In this document: positions 11,725 through 23,076 of the stretch, piece by piece | Layout: each line of letters starts with the position of its first letter | How positions within the stretch are numbered: the stretch's first letter is position 1 | Assembly (NCBI GenBank): GCA_900088475.1 | Contig: FLMG01002562.1 | Span: forward strand, 79,394 to 143,393 | Source of the DNA: Hyphochytrium catenoides | Taxonomy: Eukaryota; Sar; Hyphochytriomycetes; Hyphochytriales; Hyphochytriaceae | DNA length: 64,000 bases | Direction: 5' to 3' | Made by a program: the position numbers and the translations under genes | The notes under the pieces: model-generated | Databases searched by the model: none | What the model saw: only the letters and a program-made list of their open reading frames with translations | Told to the model about the DNA's origin: nothing

Positions 11725-11891
11725 AGACATGAGACAGGCATGGGGCTTTCTTGTGCGATGGTTTGGACGGAGTGAGCGCGAGAGAGCCAGTCCCTGTGCT
11801 TGTGCGTCTTGACCCCAATCTCCCCTTCTTTCTCTCCTCTCACTGTCTCGAGATCTTAGGTCTTTTAGACCTTTCGTCGTTACAAAGCTCA

Positions 11892-11925
<34 letters not shown>

Positions 11926-12029
11926 CCTCTCTCCCCTCAAGCCTAAGGTTGGCTAAGTTGTCCTCCCCTACCCTATTGTGGGTCCAGGAAGGGATGAGAA
12001 ATCGGTCAAGAAACAGAGAGAGAGGGGGA

Positions 12030-12097
<68 letters not shown>
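11694..12097. repeat. Cluster of (GA)n/(CT)n microsatellites
   Basis: There are three dinucleotide tracts: GA at about 11694-11722, CT at about 11890-11935 and GA at about 12034-12097. The long third tract produces spurious Arg-Glu or Leu-Ser open frames on the two strands, which I do not call genes. Confidence 0.95.
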
Positions 12098-12103
<6 letters not shown>

Positions 12104-12851
12104 ACGAGGTAGGAAGGCATGCATTGAAACTTTCATTCAAGCTTTCTTGTGAGCTTTTACCTTCCAGAATATATATATATTAATAAAGAAAGTGTGCTGT
12201 TTTATGGTTTTGAGTACAAACCTGTCAGAATTTGCCCCTTTCTATCTTCAAAGATAAAATTTATTAGGACTATTCTGATAAAAAAGTACAAAACCTTTGT
12301 TAGGTAATTTTTCCCAGCGCAATGTTTCATAGCGGGGGTTGGGTCCCAAGATCTTGCCTTCCGTCTAAATAAAGGACGCATTTCTATTGCGGCAGGCTAG
12401 GCCATAGACGTGACAGAGTGGGGGCCGTTAGGATCGTAGAGAGCCAAGGATTGGCCGTAAATAAAAAGACGGCAGAAGACCAAGGGACAGGAGTGTTTGC
12501 GGTTAAGGATTAGACACTTTGAGGCTTTACTTTGTTAGGTATTTCCATACGGCGGCGAAGGATAGAGAGGAGGTCGAACTAGAAGTAATAGACCTCTGAA
12601 CCTCTAAAACCCAAATCCTAATCAGACAGAGCTATGAGAGATATATGACTGGTGAGATTAGCCCAAGCACAAAGTGTATAAGGTACAAGAGCGGTACAGA
12701 CAGAGGACAAAGGAGACACGAGAAGGCCCCAAGAATCCGTTACAAGTCGTCTCAAACTGCCAAAAGCCGCCAAAATTTTCTTCCCCCTCTGAAAACCACT
12801 GTCGTGCCAAGCAAAATGTTGCCCTCTCTTTCTCGGGCTCCTTTCTCTCTT

Positions 12852-12886
<35 letters not shown>

Positions 12887-14295
12887 CTACTCCCAGGTGT
12901 TTCCTGTCTCTGTCTAGCTCTCGGTCTGTGTCTCTTGGCTCTCTGTCTCCATCTCTCGATGGATCTCAATCCACATCTTGCTCTTCTCAATCTTCAGTGG
13001 TCAATGCCAGCCAATCATCGCTTCAAAGAATATCGTCCCTCAGATGACTGAAGTTTGCTTACTGAAAAGAGAGAGAGAGAAGAGACGAGGAGTAAGGAAA
13101 GAGAAGAGGAGTTAGTGTCGTCATTAGGCAGATTGTTATTGCGTCATCTGTAAGACTGGAGAGCGAGAGCCACATGAGCGTACTTCCCTCCTCGTCAGAA
13201 AGTTCCTGCTGGCGGTTACGGAGTGGTGAAAGCCTCTGATTGACAGCCTTTATGAGTGCCAAAGGAATGGCACTGAGACGCAAAGAGATACGCCTTGTAC
13301 GTCTTCCAACATAGACCATCTGGGATGCCTTTGGAACAGTGCTCTGTCTTCCACCGCAACGATGTCCTCCACTTCTGACTCCCTCTAAAAAGCTAGGGCT
13401 TGCTAGGGCGGAAGAGGCTTTGCATGAAGTGCAGTGCAGTGGACGGTGCAGGATGATGCTGGACTGTTAGAGGGAGATCTTTCACCTGATTCTGAACCGC
13501 AAAAGGCTGGGATCAGCTCTTTGATCCAATATTGATCCAATGATCAAGGGCACTTGTCTGCAAGAAATTTCACTGGTTGGTTCTTCCCGACTGTTTTTCG
13601 TGCGTAGAGAAAAGATTAGATGGACCGAAAATAGAACGCTGGCATAGCTGCTGGCATGTTGTTGGGGAAGGAGAGGATGGTGTAGGGGCGACCATCTTTT
13701 GGGGCTGGCGAGCAGCAGAGGTACATAGCTCTATGCTGTAGGTATTATTAACCTGGGAGAGGCACATAGCTGCCTCTAGTGTCACAGGTTGCTACGGCCC
13801 GCTACGCTATACATCTACAATGAGAAAGCAAAATGCGAAGAGCTTCCTGGCAAAGAGGGGCGAAGGCATGTGCCATGTCTGTCGTCTCCAGCATCCCTTG
13901 GTTGTTCCGCTCCCGGTGAGGCGCTAGCGCATCTGCCGAAGCGGCACCCAAAAAGGGCCAACCATCTTTCCTCCCAAAGAAGGATCTTTGCGTCAAGATA
14001 GCTCCGCTAACACGGCCCAGCAGGGCATTTTCTGGGATAGCGGGATTGTTCTGACCTTGGAGCCGGACAGCTTTACCCTTGAATATTGGACCTTGCTCTT
14101 CCTTGGATGTCACCATAAGCATTTAGCCCAAGTACACCTTCAAAGTATAAGCGAGCTTATAAAAGCTAGAGCCTGATGCTCTTGGTCGAGAGGGGAGGGC
14201 ACTCGTGCACGTGCCTTTACCAACATAACATGAACAGATTCCACGATGCTGCCTATTGGGAAGTAAGATTGCTTGTACCTGGTAGCTTACTAATC
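12098..14295. other. No gene resolved; microsatellite and one small open frame
   Basis: A CT tract lies at about 12840-12883. The part from 12140 to 13060 looks non-coding. On the minus strand, 13802-14122 is an ATG-started frame of 106 codons containing a hydrophilic run (ILTQRSFFGRKDGWPFLGAA). It could be a small gene or an extra 3' exon of the gene to its right, because a GTAGAG donor-like site exists near the end of that gene. I recognise no family and leave it uncalled. Confidence 0.4.
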
Positions 14296-15708
14296 TCATC
14301 GGAGGACAATGTGCTCTACCTCTCCTGCAGGAAGAGATAGAGCCGTCAGTTGTTTCTCTGCTCGCTCTTCCTTAGACTTCATCTTCTCGCGGTGCCATTG
14401 CTCTCTTCCTTCATCCTGCCACCGTTGCGTCCATGCAGAGTGAGAGGCTGTGCGTAGGACTACAGCTCTATATTGCCCAGGGTGAAGGCGCTGAAACAAA
14501 GAGATCACGCCAACCTCTTCTATGCCACCTTCAGCTCCTTCGATTGTTCCATCCGATACCAGTAAGAACCCCGTCTGTCAAGAGGATACCAGAAGAGCAA
14601 GACAACCAGTAAGCAGCACCCAGGGTTTAGAAAGAGGCACTAGGGGCATGTTGGCAATGAAAGTGGGAATAAGCAGCTCTGACTTGACAGACAAAGACGG
14701 TTCCCGTAGAGGAGTGTCAGAATTTTTTGAACCACGCACCAATAGAGAAGGGAAGCGGATAGCAGTTGAGAACATTGAGAAACGATGATGAAGTGGGCAC
14801 TAGGCTGGCAAGATGGACGCTCTCATACCAAACCCAGTGCCCTCAAGTCCCATAGAGCGCAAGTATTCCAGGGACTGGTCAACCCGCTTAAAGGCTGGAT
14901 GCCTTCCTTGAACTGATGACCCTCGCATTCTAGGCCCGCTACCAAGGTTTGCCTCTTCTCTTTGTCTTCATGTTCTCCTTCCGATTCCCCTTGTGAACCT
15001 TGTCTGCCTCTATAGAAGAGCAGATATAAGCCATAGACCTGTTCCGCCGTCAGCGTCATCTCTACAGATTGGAAGAGCAGAAGAGGGAACTTCTTCTTGG
15101 CAGCAGCGCAGACTAGGGCGTTCAAGGCTGGACAAAAATTGCTCCAGAAGGAGACCGGAATGATGTCTACCCAGGCAAGGTCTGTGACGCTCTCCACGAC
15201 GAGAGAGTGAAGCTCCAAGTCGTCTAGCCCTTGTGTCCCTACAGCGATAAGAACCTTTGTATCAAGAGGTAGACGAAGAGAGAGCGCAGGGTAAGAGAGA
15301 CACAACTCTGGATTCTACTTCACCTAACCCGTATCCTCCGTGCGTCTCTCTCTTCTTTGCTCCTCCTCTTTTCCTCGACGTTTTCTGGTCAAAGGCGGCA
15401 ACTTTCATCACTCTTCTCTCACCAATTGTCACCTCTTACTTCTCACGAGATTTGCCGTCGTTCCTCAATGGACTCCGTTCTCCTCTATGCCTTACCTTGG
15501 AAGCATAACTTCTAGCAGACAGGCAAAGCTCTCGCAACTTCTTAAGACTATCGTCTACGTTAGAGGCCTTAGACTTGCGAAAGATCCTCGTGCCAACCAC
15601 AATAGACTGATGAAAAGTATGAATGGAGGAGCGCGGTGAAACGCTCGCCAACTCTTCCATCTCTTTGGCCTCTTCTGGCGGGCTTCTTTGGGCTTGTCCG
15701 CTTGCCAT
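14296..15708 (-). CDS. Conserved-looking protein of unknown function (PWNT / TGF motif family)
   Basis: Three exons join in phase 0 to 305 residues: 15496-15708, 14829-15254 and 14574 down to the stop at 14296. After a hydrophilic N-terminus comes VLIAVGTQGLDDLE, then ALNALVCAAAKKKFPLLLFQ, where an Asn begins a helix before a buried strand ending in QSVEM. GLECEGH and GLTSPWNTCALWDL follow, and the next exon begins TGFLLVSDG and contains GGIEEVGVISLFQRL. The alternation of buried strands and helices with an acidic end after the strand is reminiscent of a nucleotide-sugar transferase (GT-A-like) fold. That is only an impression, and I cannot assign a family. The C-terminus is a charged helix rich in Lys and Glu. 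A possible donor shortly before the stop could extend the protein. Confidence 0.62.
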
Positions 15709-17226
15709 CAGCGGATGTGCTCGTGGTATTTTTCGGTTTCCCGACCGCTCTAACTCATAGCTGCCATAGCGAGTTGAGTTGATGTGCTGTCAATCTTTGA
15801 TCATACGTCCACAGACAAGCTACGGTCTCTTGGGGCTTAGCGCGTTAGGCGTCAAGTGGCAGGAATTGAAAAGGCCAGCGCTTTCCCACAAGAAGCGGGG
15901 GCTGCGGCACAAGAACGGGAAGCTCCAGTTGTCGCGGATAAGTGAGACAGGTGACTGCGACGGAGATTATAGAAGTTGTATACATGTGCAGCTCAGATGC
16001 GCTACATTCCCAACGGCACAATCCATCCTCACTAGTGTTGAATGTCTTCAGATCAAGCAACGTCCGTTACTCAGCTCAGAAACAGCCGATAGTGCATCAG
16101 AGCATGGAGTCCTTATCGACTCAATCTACACGCAGTCGCTTCTTGCTTCTTCGGGTCTCAATGATGATCTTAGCCGGCATTTGCTCCTTCTTTCTGATAA
16201 CCTAGCGCCCAGAAAGTTTTGAAGCTCAAAGAGCTCCAGGTTCCAGACGAAGATTCAACAGACTAAGTAGGCAGCCGATAACTCTCAGAGCGCGTTGCGA
16301 GGCGGGGGGTGCGGAGCCACTCACCCAGAAGGATGATAGGCCTATCTGGGGGTAGCTGGGAGAAGGGGGGAGTGTCTCCTCCACCTGTGGGGTTAGAGCG
16401 TGACATCTATCGACGCTTGACATCTCACCAAAGGGGAAGTTCTGATCATCCCATTTTTGTCGTTTTATTTCTTTCCAGAAGGTAACAGGTGAGCGCTATC
16501 CCATATCTAAAGCCTCCTGAGCTAATATATTGAGTAAACGCGATGGCCTCTCCTGACTGCTCCTGTGATAGTCGTAATATAGGACAAATGGCGGCAATGA
16601 AGAAAGGTCGTTACAGCTGTACAATGACCTTTGGGCAGTCCAAGGGGAGCGAGAATTAGTGGCGGCCACGTGGAAAGAAAGAAGAACAAGACAGAGCAGT
16701 AGAGACTGTCGCCGGGGGAAGGGATATAGTTGAGAGCGTGCTCTGTGTCAGTTAGAGACAGAGGAAGTATAAGAAGCCCCAGGTGGTAGGGCCTGAGGGA
16801 GACAGGAAGAGATTCGACGACCGCTGGTTGCAAAGGCATCGCCGATGGATGGAAAGAGCTTGATGCGCGTCGTGGGAAAGAAGAGGGAGAGCTAGAAACA
16901 AGCGCTGCCAATCGGGCCAGGGAGCACTACCTCTTTGATTTGCCTTGTACCCGATACCTGTATATAATAGATTCAAAGGCCTTCCTACCAAAATCTAGAG
17001 TTTATATGATATCTTACATAGCACTGAGCACTAGTAACAGGCTCTATCCTAGTCTTTTCAATCAGCCCGTCTTGGCGGAACAGCGTTTCCAAACCCGGCG
17101 CTCGTCAATCTACACTCTAAGGAACTGTATACCGCAGTAGTTCTAAGGTCCGTCCGGCGGCTTTCTGCAAAGTGCCTGTGTGCTCTCCCCCTCGCGCTCT
17201 TACATGGATGGAGGTCCTGTCTTCGT
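15709..17226. other. Unresolved stretch with exon-like fragments, no gene called
   Basis: Short open frames occur on both strands. On the minus strand, 16130-16201 is flanked by good AG and GT sites and encodes 24 residues including PAKIIIETRRSKKRLR. This resembles the opening of a SUI1/eIF1 domain, but no in-phase continuation with the expected next strand was found on the left. A plus-strand frame at 15779-16222 has no motif. I record the fragments without a call. Confidence 0.35.
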
Positions 17227-18435
17227 TTACATTGAGGGAGCCGGATCCTTTGGACCTAAGGCAATATCGTCCTGATTCAGCCATGATAACCTCCATCGCG
17301 CAGACTCGTCTGCCGTCTTTTTTCTTCCACCTCCCCAGATTCCGCAGGCCTCAAGCAGGAACTTGTTGAATAGAGGCGGATTGTCCAGAAAGAGCTGATG
17401 TCCGGCATTCGGCACTCTGATCACTTTCGTAGGTACTTTCAGACGGGGTGCAACCGCATCTGCATGCCTAGCGTCCATCCAGTCCGTATCGCCATAGATA
17501 AAGGTTACAGGTACTTTAAGCTCCGGGAGTCTCTCACTTAGAGGTTCTCTTGCGTAGGCAAAGGGAAGGAGAACTTTGCCTAAGCTGTACTCCCCGCTGC
17601 CCTGTGCAGCAGCATTATGATATAAATAGCTTCCCATTGCCTCGGTATCCACGTCTGGGTTCATAAAGCGGTTCTTGGCGTATCCATTGATGAACCGAGG
17701 GCCGAAAGGCCCTACCAATCTCAAGATATCTTGAGGAGAATACCCCGCTTCCCATAGATTTACGAGGCCCGAGACCATCCATCGCTGCCAGAATGGCAGA
17801 CTAGTGAGCCTCCGGGTAAATGGATCATCTTCGGGCTTTCTTGGCACTCCTGCCGGACTCGCAAGGACAAGATGCTCAACATTCTCCGGATGCTTGAGTG
17901 CGTATGCGGTGGCAAAGTAGCCGCCCAGTGAGTGACCACAAAGCACCATCTTGTCTATCTTGTTGGCTTTTCGCCATTCGTCCAGCGAGGAAGTAAACCA
18001 CTCCTCAGTCTCTGATAAGGTCTTCGGGTGCCACTTAGGCCGGCTAGACCGACCCATTCCCAGCCAATCCAGCGCATAGAGATGTGTTTGGCTGCTCAGC
18101 TGCTTATAGTTCAGGTACCATCCTGCCACGCCCATTCCAAAACCATGGCAAAGCACGAGAGGCGTAGTCTTTCCTTTGTGCTGAACGCCGCCCTCTACAG
18201 TGTGAAGGTGAAGACCCTTGCCAACAGGCACATCCTTGACTTGGAGTTCTGTTCCGCTCAGCTCCAAGAGCTTTTCCTCTGCAGCAGCGAAGTGCTCCTC
18301 CTTGGAAGGAATCCACAGGTTTCTCAGCCACTTCATGCTGGCTTGTGGACCGGCTTCAAGGCAGGGGCGAAGAAGACGGAGACTCTCAGCAGACGCAGGT
18401 AAGCTGGTAGTCTTCAGTCGTCGTACGAATGACAT
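17227..18435 (-). CDS. Alpha/beta hydrolase of the ABHD4/ABHD5 (CGI-58) group
   Basis: This is a single exon of 402 residues from ATG at 18435 to TAA at 17227. The oxyanion-hole region is LCHGFGMG (95-102), followed by LDWLGMGRSSRP, a hallmark of the CGI-58/ABHD4/plant ICT1-like group. The nucleophile elbow is GHSLGG with Ser169, so unlike animal CGI-58 (Asn in that place) the serine is kept and hydrolase activity is possible. The acid residue lies in IYGDTDWMD (313-321). The histidine is in GHQLFLDNP, which is also the HxxxxD (346-351) motif linked to lysophosphatidate acyltransferase activity in this group. Residues 1-35 (RRLK...SLRLLR) look like an amphipathic mitochondrial or plastid presequence. 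The likely role is phospholipid or acyl-lipid turnover; the substrate cannot be read from sequence. Confidence 0.92.
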   Translation of the reverse strand: MSFVRRLKTTSLPASAESLRLLRPCLEAGPQASMKWLRNLWIPSKEEHFAAAEEKLLELSGTELQVKDVPVGKGLHLHTVEGGVQHKGKTTPLVLCHGFGMGVAGWYLNYKQLSSQTHLYALDWLGMGRSSRPKWHPKTLSETEEWFTSSLDEWRKANKIDKMVLCGHSLGGYFATAYALKHPENVEHLVLASPAGVPRKPEDDPFTRRLTSLPFWQRWMVSGLVNLWEAGYSPQDILRLVGPFGPRFINGYAKNRFMNPDVDTEAMGSYLYHNAAAQGSGEYSLGKVLLPFAYAREPLSERLPELKVPVTFIYGDTDWMDARHADAVAPRLKVPTKVIRVPNAGHQLFLDNPPLFNKFLLEACGIWGGGRKKTADESARWRLSWLNQDDIALGPKDPAPSM

Positions 18436-19502
18436 ATGAGGTAGCTCCACAAGTCGGCAGATTGCAGAATGAAGAGAAAGCCCTTCCAGATTTTTTTGAG
18501 ACCAACCCCAAAGAGCAGATCACCAGAACACGACACCCACTAAAGGACCGAGAGGTTGTAACGTGGCAAGCAGTCACCGCGATGCGAAGCGAACAGAAGG
18601 AGGAGCAGAGGACTTGTCACTGTGAAGCTTTATGCGGGGTGTTCGTACAAAGTATTGGGACCGTGCTGCGGGCAGCTTCAGAGCTGATCAGCTGTGAGCT
18701 GTGAGGAACTTGACCAAGCCCAAGGGCCAAGGAAGGTGAAGGAAAACACTGCCACTCCCCACAGTCCTCTCTACCGTTCGGTGGGTGTTCTGATGAGAAG
18801 CAGGGGATGGCGACATGTGCGACAGGGGACAAAGGTACAAGACAGAGCGCAGAACCATTACAGATAAAGACTAGCGCCGCTTCGGGGAGATATTCAAGAA
18901 AGTAGACTTGGACGATTGTGACAAGAAAAATGGAAACCATCACTCATCTGAAAGAAACACATGCACCTTTGCAAAGATGCATCGTGGTACACTCCAGTAA
19001 AGACTTCTCTACGAGTAGGAATGAAAATATTGAAGGCTTCGTGGCAGCAAACTGAAACAAAGTTTCCAATATACCTTGATTACCGTTAGCCGTGATCTTT
19101 TGAGATCAACGTAACGATAACTACATAAATCCGTTGTGGCAGAAGACAGTGAAGCGGTGCCGCGAATGGCGATCATCATTCTGTCCTGCCGACTCTGATG
19201 AAGCGCTGGAAGGAAGGCGCTGCCCTTGCTGATGATGGAGATAATAAGGACCATGGCTGTTGATGGCAGACAAGTGCCATCCTCACTTGGCAGTGCAGAG
19301 GGTTGCTATGTCAGTCGCCTCCATGGACACTCTCTCTCTGTGGGCTTCAAGGCACCAAGACTTTCAGTCAGGTCTATTCTATTATTGCTAAACCTGGCAA
19401 CGCTACGGGTAGTGCAAGGTTACGCTGTCAAGCACTTCGCGACTAAGCGACGCCAACTTCACACTGCGTGGATGCTGTGACACAGTCACTGCTACGTTGG
19501 CA
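18436..19502. other. Intergenic stretch, no gene recognised
   Basis: The hydrolase starts leftwards and the EF-hand gene rightwards, so this is a divergent promoter region. Open frames up to about 108 codons occur on both strands, but none shows a motif or a convincing splice partner. Confidence 0.4.
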
Positions 19503-21342
19503 ATGGACCTTGTTCGCATCTTGGAGCAGTTCAAACAAGAACTCGAGTACGTTAATGGCGAAAATGAAGGGAAATTGAAGCAGGTAGACACGTATATATG
19601 CAGAGCTCGTCTGGCCTCTTCGTCTCTGATTGTATAACCAGGCAATTCTTGAGGGTGACTAACTTTCAGGCGTTCCGCAGATCTACGACTTCTTTGATGT
19701 GGACAATGATGGATTGCTACGGCCCCCGGAGGCGATCCGCCTCCTGCACGTTGTAAGTGTTTGCTACATCAACGTGGGTCCGTTATCGTCAGCTTCTCTC
19801 CTCGTTTTGTCTCTAAGTCTATAATGCCAAAGAATGCATTTTTCACCAGTTAAGGTCTCTGGTCCAACTCCCTCTCCGTCGTCTTGTCCCTCCAACTCCC
19901 GTCTCCGTCGTCTTGTCCCTCCTTATCTTAGCTATGCCCTTGCTGATGATGCCATCCTCCTTGGCAGTCGCATGCTTCTCTCTCTCTCTTCTCTCTTCGT
20001 TGCTTTGCCCATCTCCTCGATTCTTCTTGCCATGCAATGATAGACAGCTCCTTATTTTGTCCCCTTTGCTCTAGCTAGGATGTGACGTGGACATTAGCTG
20101 TCTTCAAGGCTTGCCCATAGTAGAATATACAGGTCTCGCCCTAGCCACGACCGGGCCTCCCAGTCTTTCCTTGACGCTTTCTCACCCTTCACTTATAACC
20201 ATCTCTACCTTCTCCTACAATGCACTCTTGTCCTTTCAACTCTTACACGTTCGTCTTAGTCACCTTAGTCATTCAAGTCAACTCAACTTTGCTCAGCTCT
20301 TACACAGCCGTCCTTAGTCCTTCGTAGTGTTTTCGCCAAGTATCTGTCGACTGTTAGGGAGGAAGATGGGTCGCCCGCTTTTCAAGGAGCCGTCCAGAGT
20401 GCAGACGAGAACCGCTCCGTAACCCCCACCTCTTCCGCCAGTAGCGCGGTACCGCGCTTGTCCTTAACAGCTCAAATGGGTCACGCACCTGTGCCTCTAG
20501 ACATTGTACGACAGGGCTTGCTGCCCTTCGTCGCGCACACTCGCTTTTCTCCTCGTTTAGACTGTATCTTACTACTGTCTTGCCCCAGCTCCGGTGACAA
20601 TTTGAGCTCTGGATAGCTAACCTCTTGCTGTTCTCTATCTCTCGCTATGCTGTTCACCTATATCCCTGCTTGGCTCACTGTTTGACCTCTATTCTTCGCT
20701 ACTTTCCTATCCTTTCTGCTCTCATCGGTCTTTGATATCTTTCACCCCTTTATTCATCTATCGAGGCTTCCTTCTTCCTTGCATTTCATCTTTATACTAT
20801 CATGCCAAGCTCCTCCTCTTCGCAGCACCGCTAGGTGACTCCATATACCTCCGCTTTTGCTGTCAAGTGACTCTGACAAAACTCATCGCATGCTGTTTTG
20901 GCGCAGATAATGAACTTACTGGACAGACAGAGAAAAGGGTCTACAGATGTCAATCATTTAAGAGGCTTTCTTCATAGTGCTGGCGTGGACATTTCTCCCG
21001 ATATCTTTAGATGGATGGCCGAAAGCCTCTCTCAGAGGTAAGCTCAAAGACACTGTTGGAAGAGGAGGAGGTACCGCAGGAGACTCTATTGGAAGGTTCC
21101 GCATATACCGCAAAGATATTCGCTGACTTTCTAACATTGGGCCCTCCTATATCCTTCCTCTAACATCATGTAGCGACCAGGAAGGTGCGCCTGGCGAGGA
21201 TAAGGAAGGAGAGCCATTAAACAATGGATTAATTACCAAGGCCAGTCTCGGGCGTTTCATCAAGCGCTTCGGAAGGCCTCACAAGAACGAGGATGGGCAG
21301 AAGAACGGCAGTGAGTCCGGAGCGCCTGAGATCTCAAGTTAA
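19503..21342 (+). CDS. EF-hand calcium-binding protein
   Basis: Exon 1 is 19503-19583 (ATG start, 27 codons) and exon 2 is 19681-19752. Together they form one canonical EF-hand: an entering helix ending KQIYDFFDV and the loop DVDNDGLLRPPE, with acidic or oxygen ligands at positions 1, 3, 5 and 12 and Gly at 6. Exon 3 (20907-21037) encodes a weaker EF-like unit (LLDRQRKGSTDVNHLRGFL). Exon 4 (21174-21342) ends in a third degenerate unit (NNGLITKASLGRFI) and a TAA. An additional exon probably lies at about 20358-20505 (EEDGSPAFQGAVQSADENRS); its 3' end splices in phase to exon 3 but its 5' partner is not resolved. The first site should bind calcium and the others look lost. A donor-like GTGAGT just before the stop leaves the C-terminus slightly uncertain. 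The closest family is unclear. Confidence 0.72.
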
Positions 21343-22746
21343 GGTTCTACGGCATATAACCGCTAGTGCTCCTTGCTTTCTCGCTCCTCTATTCGGCCTA
21401 CCGTGCCTAGATAGTTGGCCAGACCATTTCGCAACTCGTCTCTCTTTGTTTGTCTGCCGCAGGAAGCCGTATCTAGAGTCTCACTGGCTCGTCCGCAGCC
21501 AAATACCTGCTCCTCAGCTTCACCCTTGACTGAGCAGTCGCTGTGAAGCCTGACATTGTCTTAGTTTGTCCTTTCCTGGTCAGGCTTGACTTGTACGTAC
21601 ATTTCTTGCATTCACGCTGCTGAAGGCTGCTGCCGATCTCATAGGAAATTAGACAAGTCATCGTACTATTTCTAATGCCATCCATTCATTTGCTATCCTT
21701 CTTAGTTTCTTAGAGTGTTGGAGTCAGACGACTGCTCCAAAGTTGCCTCCAGCAGCTATTGGCTGAGAGGAGCAGTTACCAGTCATTCATGGCCCTTAAC
21801 CAAGTACTAAGCTAGCGCTGCTGTTAACTCAAAAGAGGGCTCTGTCGGCTGATGTCTCTAAACGGCAGAGCCACAACCTGCTAGTAGTAGAGTACTAGCG
21901 CTGACAGCATATCAAAGAAGCAAAATCCTTTGCTCTACTCCTTTCAGACCGCGCCGGAGATTGGTCCTCACCTGGCTCCCTCAGCTGGCTGCTCCAACTA
22001 GTGACCGGTCTTGGACTGCTAAATGAGGTTGACACAAGTGCGACTTCACCTTTAGCTCTTCAAGGTCACGCTTCTTCTTCTCTAGCGAGATCAGTCGCCT
22101 GCTTGGTCTACTGATGGCTACTGATCAATGTACATGTTGGGCAGACTCAGAGGATTTGCACATGCAGCGAAAGGTAGTATTGAAGGTCAAGAATGACATG
22201 GAGAAAGGCTGACAAACTTCCACGATATTTCACTCCAAGCAACAGACAAGATTCACCGGCCCTCTCCTTGCAGTCGACGGAAAGACACTCTTCCTCTCTC
22301 CATCGACCTCCTCCCTTCTTTGCTCTCATTGCCCTGAACTTCACCTGAACAGACCTACAGGGGTCCTTGTCCGCCCTCTAATCATTGATAGGCAGTCCTC
22401 CTCACTCTTCAATAACTTGGCATTGCCAGGTGCTAGTGAACAAGGACCGGACGACGACGAAGATCCAGGAACAGACAGAACCCTCTCTCAACCATTTCTC
22501 TGCTCAAATGAGCGAGTATGTCTCGCCACCGGGATGACGACGGAGAAACCTTCTCGTGCTACCACGATGGCGATAGGGCAAACTGCCGTCAGTGCTGGGT
22601 AGGTTCAGGCTCAAAGAGATATAAATCTTGGTCAATAAATATATGATGATAAGCTAAATAAGCTGGGCCCATCGTCGACAGACTTATGCGACCAAGTGTT
22701 CACGCCCTCAGATTCTCTGCGGATTATTCCTGGAGAAGAGGGAACG
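21343..22746. other. Intergenic stretch, no gene recognised
   Basis: The longest open frames here are about 60-78 codons without motifs or splice partners. The stretch lies between the 3' end of the EF-hand gene and the 3' end of the small secreted-protein gene. Confidence 0.4.
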
Positions 22747-23076
22747 CTAACATCTTGGCAATTGGAGGCCATGGACGCATTTGCCCTCCTTACTACACTT
22801 GATATACTTGTTGTTCACTTCATCACCATCATAAGGGTCAGGGCACAGTCCGGTAACGTTTTTGGCAGAGCAGTAGGCGCTAGCACCTGGCTGACTCTGA
22901 CAGGCGTACATCGGTTTTGCACCTTTGAATTGGAATTCAAATGCTTGGTAGCCATGCTCGCACTCGGTCTTGGCCTCATCCTTAGAGGAGAACTTCACCC
23001 CTGCGCAGGCGGAGGTGAGAGCTGGAGCAGCTGCAAGGGCAGCAAGGAAGAGAGCGGCGCAGTGAATCATCTTCAT
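22747..23076 (-). CDS. Small secreted cysteine-rich protein
   Basis: An uninterrupted frame of 109 residues runs from ATG at 23076 to TAG at 22747. The N-terminus is a textbook signal peptide: MKMIH, then a run of Ala/Leu to about residue 23 with small residues before the likely cleavage site near TSA-CA. The mature part of about 86 residues has eight cysteines (24, 39, 59, 69, 78, 94, 100, 109), the last being the final residue. This suggests four disulfides and an extracellular or lumenal location. I see no known enzyme motif and do not recognise the family. No intron is needed, and the codon use looks normal for the window. Confidence 0.68.
   Translation of the reverse strand: MKMIHCAALFLAALAAAPALTSACAGVKFSSKDEAKTECEHGYQAFEFQFKGAKPMYACQSQPGASAYCSAKNVTGLCPDPYDGDEVNNKYIKCSKEGKCVHGLQLPRC

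Noticed and set aside
11751-12152. Arg-Glu and Leu-Ser repeat proteins on both strands
   Set aside because: They are translations of (GA)n/(CT)n tracts with no coding signal outside the repeat.
15779-16222. A 147-codon plus-strand frame as a gene
   Set aside because: It shows no domain, signal or splice partner, and overlaps exon-like segments on the other strand.
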